A stretch of 46,818 bases of DNA from Mycoplasmatota bacterium (GTDB taxonomy: Bacteria > Bacillota_I > Bacilli_A > Izemoplasmatales > Hujiaoplasmataceae). The notes under the pieces are model-generated. The model was not told where the DNA came from. It was given only the letters and a program-made list of their open reading frames with translations, and did no database searches. Both the position numbers and the translations under genes were made by a program. Below, in pieces: positions 35,301 through 42,301 of this stretch. Every line of letters begins with the position of its first letter. Within the stretch, counting starts at the first letter, position 1. The DNA is taken from assembly GCA_027859085.1 (NCBI GenBank), contig JAQIBJ010000014.1, positions 1-46,818 of the forward strand. The letters run 5' to 3'.

Positions 35301-36491
35301 AGCTATTTCTTCTGTTAACCAACTATCTCTGTCTGCACTTGATGGTGCATGTCCTATATAAACATCTACACCTGTGCCTCTTGCTATGCTTGCCCACCAA
35401 TCAACAACATCTGCATATGGTGCTGTTGTATGAGTGAAATTCCAATATACTTGAGGACTAATGTAATGTAACCATCCTTCTTCAACCCATCGCTTACTGT
35501 CTGCATACTGACCGCGATAAGAACTTAAGTTTGTCGGTCCAGTGTTACTACCACCTGGTAAATATTGAGTATAGCCTTCAATACCACTACCCCATAAACC
35601 AAATGGACTAATACCAAACTTAACAAATTCTCCAGAGGATAAGTTATATGCATCAATATCTTCTTTGACACCTCTAACAACATCATTGACATTTTCACGA
35701 CGCCAATCATCAAGACTTTGATTTGTTTCTTTATATGTATTATAAGTATTTAAATCCTGACTAATACCACTATATGGATAAAAATAATCATCGAAATGTA
35801 AACCATCAACATCATATTTAGTGATAATCTCGGTAACTACATTACGAATATATTGCTTAACTTCAGGTTCACCAGGATTAAGAATCAAAGGATTGCGATT
35901 ATTTGAATCAACCTCACCGCTTACCACTAAATCCGGTCTCAATTTAGCGAAATTATTATCTGCTAAAGTATTTATGTATGTTTCTTTAGAGCTTGTTGTA
36001 TTTGCAACTCGGTAAGGATTCATCCAAGCATGAAATTCTATACCATTGTTATGACTTTCTTCTATCATCCAAGCTAAAACATCCCAACCAGGATCTTGTC
36101 CTTCTGTTCCCGTTAAATAACGACTCCAAGGCGCATAATCACTATCATAAAATGCATCATTCAAAGGTCGAACTTGAAAAAGCATAGCATTCATATTGCT
36201 TTCAAGGAGTTCAGATATTAAGTTTTGAAAAGCAGCTTTATACTGAGTTTCACTTGTATGTTGCGGCATATTCAAATTATAAACTGTCGCTACCCAAACG
36301 CCTCTAAATTCAGTATCTTTTTCAGTATAAGTATCTGGTATCATCACTTTTTCAGTTGACCAAAAATGAGTGAGATCTGATCCATTTCTTTGTAATGGCA
36401 CTAAATTAAAGCTTCCACTTACAGGCACAAAAGCTACTGCTAATGTGAAAACAGTTATTGTAAATAATAATAATTTTTTTAGTAATTTCAT
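32382..36491 (-). CDS. Surface protein with two GHL10 glycosidase domains, Cys repeats and C-terminal anchor
   Basis: 1369 residues. A signal peptide (to about 27) is followed by GHL10/DUF187 domain 1 (about 60-425), about three sandwich repeats of OmpL47/chitobiase-C type (460-790; pattern WYQLDDGAWQEYSVPF), GHL10 domain 2 (about 810-1180), nine 15-residue Cys units (1200-1335), and GCG, a hydrophobic helix and RKWF at the end. Both catalytic domains have FQVRP.NDAFYDSDY, FHAW.NPYRV and VDG.HFDDYFY with paired Asp, likely catalytic. E. coli DigH, a GHL10 member, hydrolyses denuded peptidoglycan glycan, so this protein probably cuts naked strands outside the cell. Its ATG overlaps the stop of the cytoplasmic GHL10 gene (ATGA). 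Confidence 0.9.
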   Translation of the reverse strand: MKLLKKLLLFTITVFTLAVAFVPVSGSFNLVPLQRNGSDLTHFWSTEKVMIPDTYTEKDTEFRGVWVATVYNLNMPQHTSETQYKAAFQNLISELLESNMNAMLFQVRPLNDAFYDSDYAPWSRYLTGTEGQDPGWDVLAWMIEESHNNGIEFHAWMNPYRVANTTSSKETYINTLADNNFAKLRPDLVVSGEVDSNNRNPLILNPGEPEVKQYIRNVVTEIITKYDVDGLHFDDYFYPYSGISQDLNTYNTYKETNQSLDDWRRENVNDVVRGVKEDIDAYNLSSGEFVKFGISPFGLWGSGIEGYTQYLPGGSNTGPTNLSSYRGQYADSKRWVEEGWLHYISPQVYWNFTHTTAPYADVVDWWASIARGTGVDVYIGHAPSSADRDSWLTEEIADQLRYNLKHPEIKGEIMYSAAYLDKSHMQYVETNNWTVTPFNVYDTSEADIQVDLTGDKSGNIFLDDVTVSLTASDSIWYQLDDGAWQEYSVPFVISETGSHVVYMKTRDEFGVESSIISQNITIQYLNIDVPDISMTGTTIDDDYVVGSIVNITSDTEDIYVKMNFGSIGEYSLYTEPIVLNEAGRYYFYVKTIDDRGTESEVVEFGVDVVLECYSDPLISVDGIGNDPNYQSATITLTGETALQYKIDDGQWLDYSAPFTLSDEGNYNIYYRNNDACLNVSEKNIIIDQTPPEEASIIIDGGYDGERYYTSITNVTINTSESNVSIHYRLHNGTSWTTWSIYEEPIVLLFSSTYTLEYKVIDEALNESEVISKRIRLSIPPSETNPFVVRDGSAVTYYNTDLLIPLPVDYTEKEDEIRAIWVATVSNIDIGIYESEEQYKAEIIKMLNTIEDNNFNMIFFQVRPMNDAFYDSDYSPWSRFLTGAEGQDPGWDILSFIIEESHKRGIEFHAWLNPYRVSADTGTKESQLELLHDENFAKQNPDLVISDNAGKLILNPGERRVQIYLRSVIQELINKYDVDGIHFDDYFYSYNGTPLSADSDLYERLKEPEQSLDDWRRENVNTVVREVYELIETYNTNFSETVKFGISPFGIWSSGGEEGSNTSPYTMQSYSDQYADTKHWVEMGWLHYILPQLYWQFDHNSAPFADLVDWWAELAQENNVDLIIGHGFYRYDDDSWDDTNELPEQLRYISQYDIVKGSAFFSYKVLNSLDKEVVEFMDRLNNYYWQDYAGFTWDSDIEKTACGVGEEYMNGECYSVCSTDEEYVDGVCVPLCPVGEENIDGECTSVCPTGEEYVDGECTSVCPTGEEYVDGDCTSVCPTGEEYIDGECTSACPVDEEYIDGNCESICGEDQFYQDGQCVYNECPDGYERIEGACVLIEPENTGCGFFNMISFSVIGLLSMVFFGTYRKWF
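32485..32891 (-). repeat. Tandem 45-base coding repeat (Cys units)
   Basis: Nine in-frame units of 15 codons with the pattern C-x-x-G-E-E-Y-x-D-G-x-C-x-x-x. The central units (CPTGEEYVDGECTSV and neighbours) are nearly identical at DNA level, a sign of recent expansion by slippage or recombination. Each unit has two Cys, fit for a small disulfide loop, giving a rigid spacer between enzyme and anchor. Confidence 0.88.
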
Positions 36492-37693
36492 GTATTCTCT
36501 CCATTTAATAGTATTTTTAATGCTTGCATTCCAGGATACGCTTTTTCTTTTTCAATAAAATTCTTATATGTAAAAAACACATTTCCATCTATTTCTTGAT
36601 ATTGGTTTGTATATTTAACCTGATTAACCAATTCATCTTTATTTAGAAACTCACCTTTTGTACCTAATCTATATGCGCCATGTCCGATATATAAATTGAC
36701 ACCACTTCCAGCACATGCTTCTACCCAAAAATCACATATATCAGCAAAAGGTGCTATCTCATGCCCAAACTCCCAATAAATTTGTGGCACGACATAATCT
36801 ATAGTACCTTCTTTGATCCATGCAAGGGTATCAGTAAATAGCCCATAATAACTTTCAGTACAACCCAAAGCGGTATGACTTCCATACTCATTTGGTTTTT
36901 TATTTTTCCATATACCAAAAGGGCTTATACCGAATTTTAAATCTTTGCTAATTGCTTTAACGGCTTTATAAACGCCTCTCACAATATCATTCACATTATT
37001 TCTTCGAAAATCTTCTAATGATTCACTTTGTTTCTTAAATTCATTATAATCATCATGTTTTGGGTCCAAACCACTATAAGGATAGAAATAATCATCGAAA
37101 TGAATACCATCAACATCATAATTTTCAACAATTTCAATCATTGAATCAATAATAAAATCCTTAACTTCTTTTTTTGCAGGGTTTAAAATTAATTGTCCTT
37201 TTTGATCTAAAACGATATATTCTGGATGTTTTTTTGCAAAATTCATATCATCACAGGTATTTAGATAATCTTCTACTGACAATTTACCATCCATGCTAAT
37301 CCGATAAGGATTACACCAAGCGTGAAACTCAATATTTCTTTTTCTTGTTTCTGAAATGATCCATTTTAAGACATCATATGGCGGTTTATTTCCTTCTTTA
37401 CCTGTAAAATAACGACTATAAGGATTGAATTCCGATTCATAAAAAGCGTCATTTGTAGTTCTAACTTGGAAGAAAATAGCATTGATATTAAACTCAACAC
37501 ATGTTTCTAACATCTTTATAATCTCATTTTGATACAAATCAATATCCTCAATTGTTGGTAAGTCTATATTCACAACATTAGAAACCCACATCGCCCTAAA
37601 AGGTTTATTATGATATTCATTAGGTATTTCCACTTGTTTAGATGTTTTATAATAATACACTGGTTCTTTGTCAATAAATTTAAATAATTTCAT
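36488..37693 (-). CDS. GHL10 (DUF187) glycosidase, probably cytoplasmic
   Basis: 401 residues, one GHL10 domain, without signal peptide (MKLFKFIDKEPVYYYK). It matches both GHL10 domains of the surface protein: FRAMWVSNVVNIDLP, FQVRTTNDAFYES, IEFHAWCNPYRI, ILNPAKKEV, VDGIHFDDYFYPYSG, FGISPFGIW and VPQIYWEFGH. The conserved Asp pair in HFDDYFY and the YW near the barrel end are the likely active site. It would split imported glycan oligomers. The gene starts 10 bases after GH4 and overlaps the surface GHL10 gene by 4 bases. Having an outside and an inside copy adjacent in one operon is notable. Confidence 0.88.
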   Translation of the reverse strand: MKLFKFIDKEPVYYYKTSKQVEIPNEYHNKPFRAMWVSNVVNIDLPTIEDIDLYQNEIIKMLETCVEFNINAIFFQVRTTNDAFYESEFNPYSRYFTGKEGNKPPYDVLKWIISETRKRNIEFHAWCNPYRISMDGKLSVEDYLNTCDDMNFAKKHPEYIVLDQKGQLILNPAKKEVKDFIIDSMIEIVENYDVDGIHFDDYFYPYSGLDPKHDDYNEFKKQSESLEDFRRNNVNDIVRGVYKAVKAISKDLKFGISPFGIWKNKKPNEYGSHTALGCTESYYGLFTDTLAWIKEGTIDYVVPQIYWEFGHEIAPFADICDFWVEACAGSGVNLYIGHGAYRLGTKGEFLNKDELVNQVKYTNQYQEIDGNVFFTYKNFIEKEKAYPGMQALKILLNGENT

Positions 37694-37703
37694 ACATACC
37701 TTC

Positions 37704-39011
37704 TTATAAATAATATTTTAAATACTCTTTATGTGCTTCAACTAATTCATCAAAAGCAAGTGATGCATTTTTGATTGATTTCGTTAAAGGGTTTATTTGT
37801 AAAGCAATTTTCGCTTTTTCTAAACTTCTTTCATAAATTGCATCAACCAATAACTGTTCAAAGTTCTTCACATTTTGGACCAACCCTTTGATGCCCTCTG
37901 GTAATCTGCCGATGTAAACAGGAATAGGTCCGTGTCTAGTAATTCTTGCAGTAATTTCAATGGCACAACCATTTGGTAAATCTGTGATATAACCTTCATT
38001 AATTGTATTAATCACTTGATAATCTTTTTTATCATTATAAATTGAACTGATCACATTACATGCAACATCGCTATAGTAAGCGCCGCCTCTTTCTTCTAAT
38101 TCTTTCGGTTTCTCAAAAAGATTTAGATCTTTGTATTTTTCAAATAATTGTTTTTCAATCTCTTTTACATGTTCAGCTCTTGTTTTACCTTCTTCATAAT
38201 TTTTCATAAATTTGGCAAACATTTCTTCATAATAGTAATAGTATTTATGATAAGGACTTGGATATACACCAATTTTTTCTATAAAGTTCAAGTCCCATTC
38301 TAATTCATCTATATTTTTCATGTTCATTTGCTTCTTCTTTAAATCTTGGATGATTTCATTTAAACGGTTTTTATGTTGATGATAGACATTAAATACATAA
38401 GACATATGATTTAAACCGCCAAAATAAGGTATTAAGTTCTCTACCTTCACTCCTAATGTTTTTGCAAAATGATTGGTGAGGTTTATGGGTACATTACACA
38501 CACCAATAAACCGATTAAAATCACTATATCTAAACACTGCCTCACTGACAATACCTGCTGGATTGGTGAAATTTATCAACCAAGCATTAGGGCATAACTC
38601 TTTTATATCTTTGATAATTTCAAAAATCACTGGCACTGTTCTCAATGCTTTAAAAACGCCACCTGCACCTAATGTTTCTTGACCCAACATATTATATTTT
38701 GCAGGAATCTTTTCATCTTTAACCCTTGCATCTAACTGACCAACACGAAATTGTGTTGTGACAAAATCTGCATCTTTTAATGCACTTCTTCGATCAAGCG
38801 TTAGAAATATTTTCATCGGCACTTTGGCTTTCATTACCATTCTCTTTGCCAATGCCCCAACGATTTCTAATTTCTCTTTACCATCTTCAATATCAACAAG
38901 CCATAACTCTTTAACTGGAAGCTCTTGATATCTTTTAATAAATCCTTCCACAAGTTCTGGGGTATAACTTGATCCGCCACCTATGGTTACTACTTTGATT
39001 CCTGATTTCAT
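37704..39011 (-). CDS. GH4 NAD/Mn-dependent glycosidase (6-phospho-beta-glucosidase type)
   Basis: 435 residues, full length for family GH4, which cleaves glycosides by an oxidation-elimination mechanism using NAD and a divalent metal. Seen: Rossmann GGGSSYTPEL (12-21), FVTTQFRVGQLDARVKDE, NFTNPAG, the metal site CNVPIN with Cys, and GLNHMSY with His. The pattern is that of 6-phospho-beta-glucosidases (CelF/LicH type). It lies in an operon of peptidoglycan enzymes, so its substrate may be a 6-phosphorylated amino-sugar disaccharide; that is inference. Its ATG overlaps the kinase stop (ATGA). Confidence 0.9.
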   Translation of the reverse strand: MKSGIKVVTIGGGSSYTPELVEGFIKRYQELPVKELWLVDIEDGKEKLEIVGALAKRMVMKAKVPMKIFLTLDRRSALKDADFVTTQFRVGQLDARVKDEKIPAKYNMLGQETLGAGGVFKALRTVPVIFEIIKDIKELCPNAWLINFTNPAGIVSEAVFRYSDFNRFIGVCNVPINLTNHFAKTLGVKVENLIPYFGGLNHMSYVFNVYHQHKNRLNEIIQDLKKKQMNMKNIDELEWDLNFIEKIGVYPSPYHKYYYYYEEMFAKFMKNYEEGKTRAEHVKEIEKQLFEKYKDLNLFEKPKELEERGGAYYSDVACNVISSIYNDKKDYQVINTINEGYITDLPNGCAIEITARITRHGPIPVYIGRLPEGIKGLVQNVKNFEQLLVDAIYERSLEKAKIALQINPLTKSIKNASLAFDELVEAHKEYLKYYL

Positions 39012-39991
39012 AATTTTCCACCACTCTTTATTAAATGACTTTTAATTTTTTTTGTTTGTTCTATACTTAGTTCATCCAAAGCAAGTAAATAACTTCCTAC
39101 GACTGGACTAAACTCGGGAATAACAAGTTTAAAATTCGGCACTTCTAATTTTAAAGTTTCTTTAAATGTGTTAAGAAAAATTTCTGTCTTAATTTGAAAA
39201 ACCCTGCCACCAACAACTACGGGTAAGACTTCATTTTCCATACCGAGTTGTTTAATAACACCAGCAGTTTGTTGTGCTATATGCTTTGCGACATTTCTTA
39301 AAATCATTAAAGCAACCTCATCACCCTGCAAAGCACATGTTTCAACTGCACCTGTAATATTTCCAAAAGTTTTTTTATCCAGCAATCTAGTGGGATAAAG
39401 TAAAGGGATAATTTCTTCCATGTCTTTAACATTTAGTATTTTAGGAATCTCGGTTTTTAGCAAAGTATCTTTATAGGTTAGTTCATCCGCTCTAAAAGCA
39501 TAATGCAAGGCATCCCTAGCGATATCTAATCCCCCACCAAATGTGCCTGTGATATAACTTAATGCTTTTAAAATTGCTTTATTGCCAAATTGATCTATTG
39601 CACAAGCATTGGTTCCAGTGCCTGCGATACAACAAGCACCATAAGCCTTATTTAATCCGCTTCTTAAAATAATCCAAGAGTCATTGACAACTTTAAATTT
39701 AATATCATTAAAGATTGATGAACAAACCTTCTCTAGTCGTTGATAATCTTCTTTTAAATCTGCGCCACTTAAGCCTAAATATATTAAAGAAACATCATCG
39801 GCTATAAGTGTTAACGCTTTCATCGCATCTAAAAACAAACCCTTAATAATCTTTTCAAACTCGCTTTCACCAGCACTGACAATATTAGAACCTGTAGTGA
39901 TTTTATCAAAGAGAATATTTCCCTCTAAATCAATGACATTAATTCTTGTTTTTGTGCCGCCACCATCATAAGCAATAATGTATTTCATCAT
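39008..39991 (-). CDS. BadF/BadG-family amino-sugar kinase (second copy)
   Basis: 327 residues. ASKHA motifs: YDGGGTKTRINV (phosphate 1), LGLSGAD, CIAGTGTNACAID (phosphate 2), GTFGGGLDIARDAL and VVVGGRVF. It resembles eukaryote-like N-acetylglucosamine kinases and is only distantly similar to the kinase at 7730. ATG codons at 39991 and 39988 are both possible, with AAGGTGAT upstream. It starts one base after anmK and overlaps GH4 by 4 bases. Two BadF kinases plus AnmK suggest that GlcNAc, MurNAc and anhydro-MurNAc each have a dedicated kinase, or that this one primes disaccharides for GH4. Confidence 0.85.
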   Translation of the reverse strand: MMKYIIAYDGGGTKTRINVIDLEGNILFDKITTGSNIVSAGESEFEKIIKGLFLDAMKALTLIADDVSLIYLGLSGADLKEDYQRLEKVCSSIFNDIKFKVVNDSWIILRSGLNKAYGACCIAGTGTNACAIDQFGNKAILKALSYITGTFGGGLDIARDALHYAFRADELTYKDTLLKTEIPKILNVKDMEEIIPLLYPTRLLDKKTFGNITGAVETCALQGDEVALMILRNVAKHIAQQTAGVIKQLGMENEVLPVVVGGRVFQIKTEIFLNTFKETLKLEVPNFKLVIPEFSPVVGSYLLALDELSIEQTKKIKSHLIKSGGKL

Positions 39992-39992
39992 A

Positions 39993-41141
39993 TCACCTTC
40001 TTACAGGACTAATCTGACCTAAAATCACATAATCATCAGCGCCTGTTGCATTTGGTACATTTGAAGCATTGCCCAATAAAGTCTCATTAGCTAAAATCAA
40101 AAAAGCCAATGATTCAAAATAATCACTATCATAACCATAATCTTCCAATAGACAAACATTATCAGATTTTGAATAATATCGAATCAAATCTAATAAAGTA
40201 TTGTTTCTAGAACCGCCACCTGTTACGATGATCTCATCCAAAGGTGAATAACCTTCTAAAAACGTTTTATACGATTTTACAATGGTGTATGCTGTAATAT
40301 TTGTCAATGTACATACTAAATCTTGTTTTTCAAACTGATTATATTTATTTATTAAATAATCACAATATTCTTTTCCAAATAATTCTCTTCCGGTTGACTT
40401 CGGAGGCTTTTTTAAAAAATATGGATGGTTAATGACTTCATCAAACATCTGTTTTATGATATAACCAGATTTAGCTATTAAACCAGATTCATCATATGCT
40501 TTGTTATATAAACGTTGCATTGCATAATCTATCATCATATTTCCCGGTCCATTATCAAAAGCAATGACATCGTCTAACTTACAATTTTTTTCTAGATAAG
40601 TTAGATTTGCAATGCCACCAATATTTTGTAATATTCTATTTGTTTGATTACTTTTAAATAATACATAATTTGCATAAGGCACTAATGGTGCTCCGTTGCC
40701 GCCTCTAGCAATATCAGCCATTCGAAAATTCGATACAACCATCGTTTTTGTTAAATTCGCCAAAATACTTCCATCACCTAATTGCATACTGGAACTAACA
40801 TAATCATCTTCGTCTTCAGCTATATGATAAATCGTTTGTCCGTGATTTGCTATAAAATTAATGTTGTCCATTTTAATATTAAAATCTTTACAAAAACTAA
40901 AAACACACTTACTATAGGCTTCTGCTAATTCATAGTTTAAACTGCACAAAAGCTTAGAAGTGCTCGCATCAAGAGAAATTGCTTTTTTAATTTTAATTAA
41001 AAGATTCTTCTCATAAGGATAGGTTTTAGCATGAAGAATTTCAACCTTGGTGGTTTCTTTACTTCCTTCTATTTCTCCGAATATAATATCAATACCATCT
41101 AAGGAAGTTCCACTCATCATACTTATTGCTAATTTTTTCAT
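39993..41141 (-). CDS. anmK: 1,6-anhydro-N-acetylmuramic acid kinase
   Basis: 382 residues from ATG 41141, 7 bases after AGGTG; a longer frame to 41180 would run through the promoter. AnmK opens the anhydro ring and phosphorylates, giving MurNAc-6-P for MurQ. Motifs: MMSGTSLDGID, NHGQTIYH, IANLTYL, AFDNGPGNMMID with the catalytic Asp, ELFGKEY, VTGGGSRN and NATGADDYVILGQI. AnhMurNAc arises only from lytic transglycosylases, so this gene points to use of murein turnover products. It is the first gene of the second operon, behind promoter 41163-41190. Confidence 0.96.
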   Translation of the reverse strand: MKKLAISMMSGTSLDGIDIIFGEIEGSKETTKVEILHAKTYPYEKNLLIKIKKAISLDASTSKLLCSLNYELAEAYSKCVFSFCKDFNIKMDNINFIANHGQTIYHIAEDEDDYVSSSMQLGDGSILANLTKTMVVSNFRMADIARGGNGAPLVPYANYVLFKSNQTNRILQNIGGIANLTYLEKNCKLDDVIAFDNGPGNMMIDYAMQRLYNKAYDESGLIAKSGYIIKQMFDEVINHPYFLKKPPKSTGRELFGKEYCDYLINKYNQFEKQDLVCTLTNITAYTIVKSYKTFLEGYSPLDEIIVTGGGSRNNTLLDLIRYYSKSDNVCLLEDYGYDSDYFESLAFLILANETLLGNASNVPNATGADDYVILGQISPVRR

Positions 41142-41162
41142 ATATTTACACCTAATAATTAC

Positions 41163-41190
41163 ATTATAAATGATAATCAATTTTATTCAA
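41163..41190 (-). promoter_or_regulatory. Promoter of the anmK operon
   Basis: On the minus strand TTGAAT (41185-41190) and TATAAT (41163-41168) lie 16 bases apart, about 20 bases before ATG 41141. The spacer holds ATAATCAATT on the plus strand, a word also seen in part at the rpiR and lipoprotein promoters. Confidence 0.65.
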
Positions 41191-41224
41191 TAACGTAAAT
41201 ACTTTTAGGTTGTTTTTTTCAGAA

Positions 41225-41260
41225 ACAAAAAAAATGATTTAAAAAAATCATTTTTTTTGT
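41225..41260 (-). terminator. Bidirectional terminator after the rpiR-type gene
   Basis: Perfect 16-base arms (41225-41240 with 41245-41260) around AAAA. T-runs are present on both strands. It lies 2 bases after the regulator's stop, ends its transcript and separates it from the anmK promoter. Confidence 0.9.
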
Positions 41261-41262
41261 TA

Positions 41263-42108
41263 TTATCTTTTATATTTTTTAAATATTCGATAGGTTTCTT
41301 CAATCATCTTAACACTTTGATCAATATCGATATAGGCACAATTGGTAAATAGAGCATCGATTATACAAAGTTGAGACGTCCGAGAAGTCATTGCTGCACT
41401 TCTAAAATCTCCCTCTAATGAAGTTGTAAAGAGAACAATATCACTTAAATCCGCCAATAGGTTTGATCCTAGTTTGGTAATGCTAATAATTTTCGTTTTT
41501 CTATCTTTGGCCAATAAAGCCGCACTAATAATTTCTTTCGTTTTACCACTGTTTGATATACAGACGATGACATCATTTTGGTTTAAAAAGGATGCATCAA
41601 CAAGCTGCTCATGCGATTCTTCTTGAGCAATGGCAAGTTTATTTATACGTCTTAATTTCATTTCTAAATCTTTACAAACCAAATAGGAAGATCCTTTACC
41701 AAATATGAATACTCGCCTAGCCTTCATAATAGAAACCGCTGCATTATGTAAAGTGACAGGATCATATATTTTTAAAGTTTCTTCTAAAATCCTGATGTTG
41801 TTTTGAATGACACTTTCTCCAAAATCAGAATTTTTTGAGAGAATAACATCATTATATTTTTTAGTTTCAGGAATTTCAATTTTAGCGTTGGCTAAAATAA
41901 AATCAATCTTAAAATCCTTAAATCCCTTATAACCTAGCTTTTTACACATCCTAACAACACTTGCTGGACTCGCGTAAGCAGCTTCTGCAATCTTTTCTAC
42001 ATATAAATCTTTAAGAACAGCTTTATTCTCTATTAAGTAGTCCAGCACAGCTCTTTCAGTCATACTCAAGTCTTCTTTGTACTTTAACATATTTAGCATA
42101 ACGCTCAT
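41263..42108 (-). CDS. RpiR/MurR-type sugar-phosphate regulator
   Basis: 281 residues. The N-terminal HTH_6 domain (about 1-77: LDYLIENKAVLKDLYVEKIA, ASPASVVRMCKKLGYKGFKD) binds DNA; the C-terminal SIS domain (about 118-250: VFIFGKGSSYLVCKD, DVIVCISNSGKTKEIISAA) binds a sugar phosphate. MurR of E. coli, of the same family, responds to MurNAc-6-P, so that or GlcNAc-6-P is the likely effector. ATG 42108 follows AGGTGA. A dyad over its own -10 box suggests autorepression. As the only specific regulator beside the catabolic operons, it probably controls them. Confidence 0.9.
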   Translation of the reverse strand: MSVMLNMLKYKEDLSMTERAVLDYLIENKAVLKDLYVEKIAEAAYASPASVVRMCKKLGYKGFKDFKIDFILANAKIEIPETKKYNDVILSKNSDFGESVIQNNIRILEETLKIYDPVTLHNAAVSIMKARRVFIFGKGSSYLVCKDLEMKLRRINKLAIAQEESHEQLVDASFLNQNDVIVCISNSGKTKEIISAALLAKDRKTKIISITKLGSNLLADLSDIVLFTTSLEGDFRSAAMTSRTSQLCIIDALFTNCAYIDIDQSVKMIEETYRIFKKYKR

Positions 42109-42134
42109 TTTTTCACCTAATTTAAATAAATTTT

Positions 42135-42157
42135 AATACAATATCAATTGTATTATA
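42135..42157 (-). promoter_or_regulatory. rpiR-type gene promoter with operator dyad
   Basis: TATAAT on the minus strand (42152-42157) is overlapped by a dyad AATACAAT-N4-ATTGTATT (42135-42142, 42147-42154). A bound regulator would cover the -10 and start site. A second perfect palindrome (CATAATATATTATG, 42179-42192) lies just upstream. The -35 is weak. Confidence 0.6.
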
Positions 42158-42218
42158 TCATCATCTTGAAAAAAAATACATAATATATTATGGTTTTTTC
42201 AGGTATATACAATGTCTC

Positions 42219-42255
42219 TAAAAATAAGCAGACTTCCTTTTACAAAAAGTCTACT
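42219..42255 (-). terminator. Terminator of the etf/dehydrogenase operon
   Basis: On the minus strand AGTAGACTT (42247-42255) pairs with AAGTCTGCT (42227-42235), one wobble pair, with inner A/T pairs closing the loop, followed by a T-rich tail. It lies about 50 bases after the dehydrogenase stop. Confidence 0.75.
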
Positions 42256-42301
42256 CAATATTTATATAAATTAACTTATATTCACAATGATGAAAGTTAA
42301 A

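Noticed and set aside
41142-41180. Longer AnmK from a start at 41180
   Set aside because: It would cross the -10 box, and family members begin at the MKKLAISMMSGTS-like sequence.
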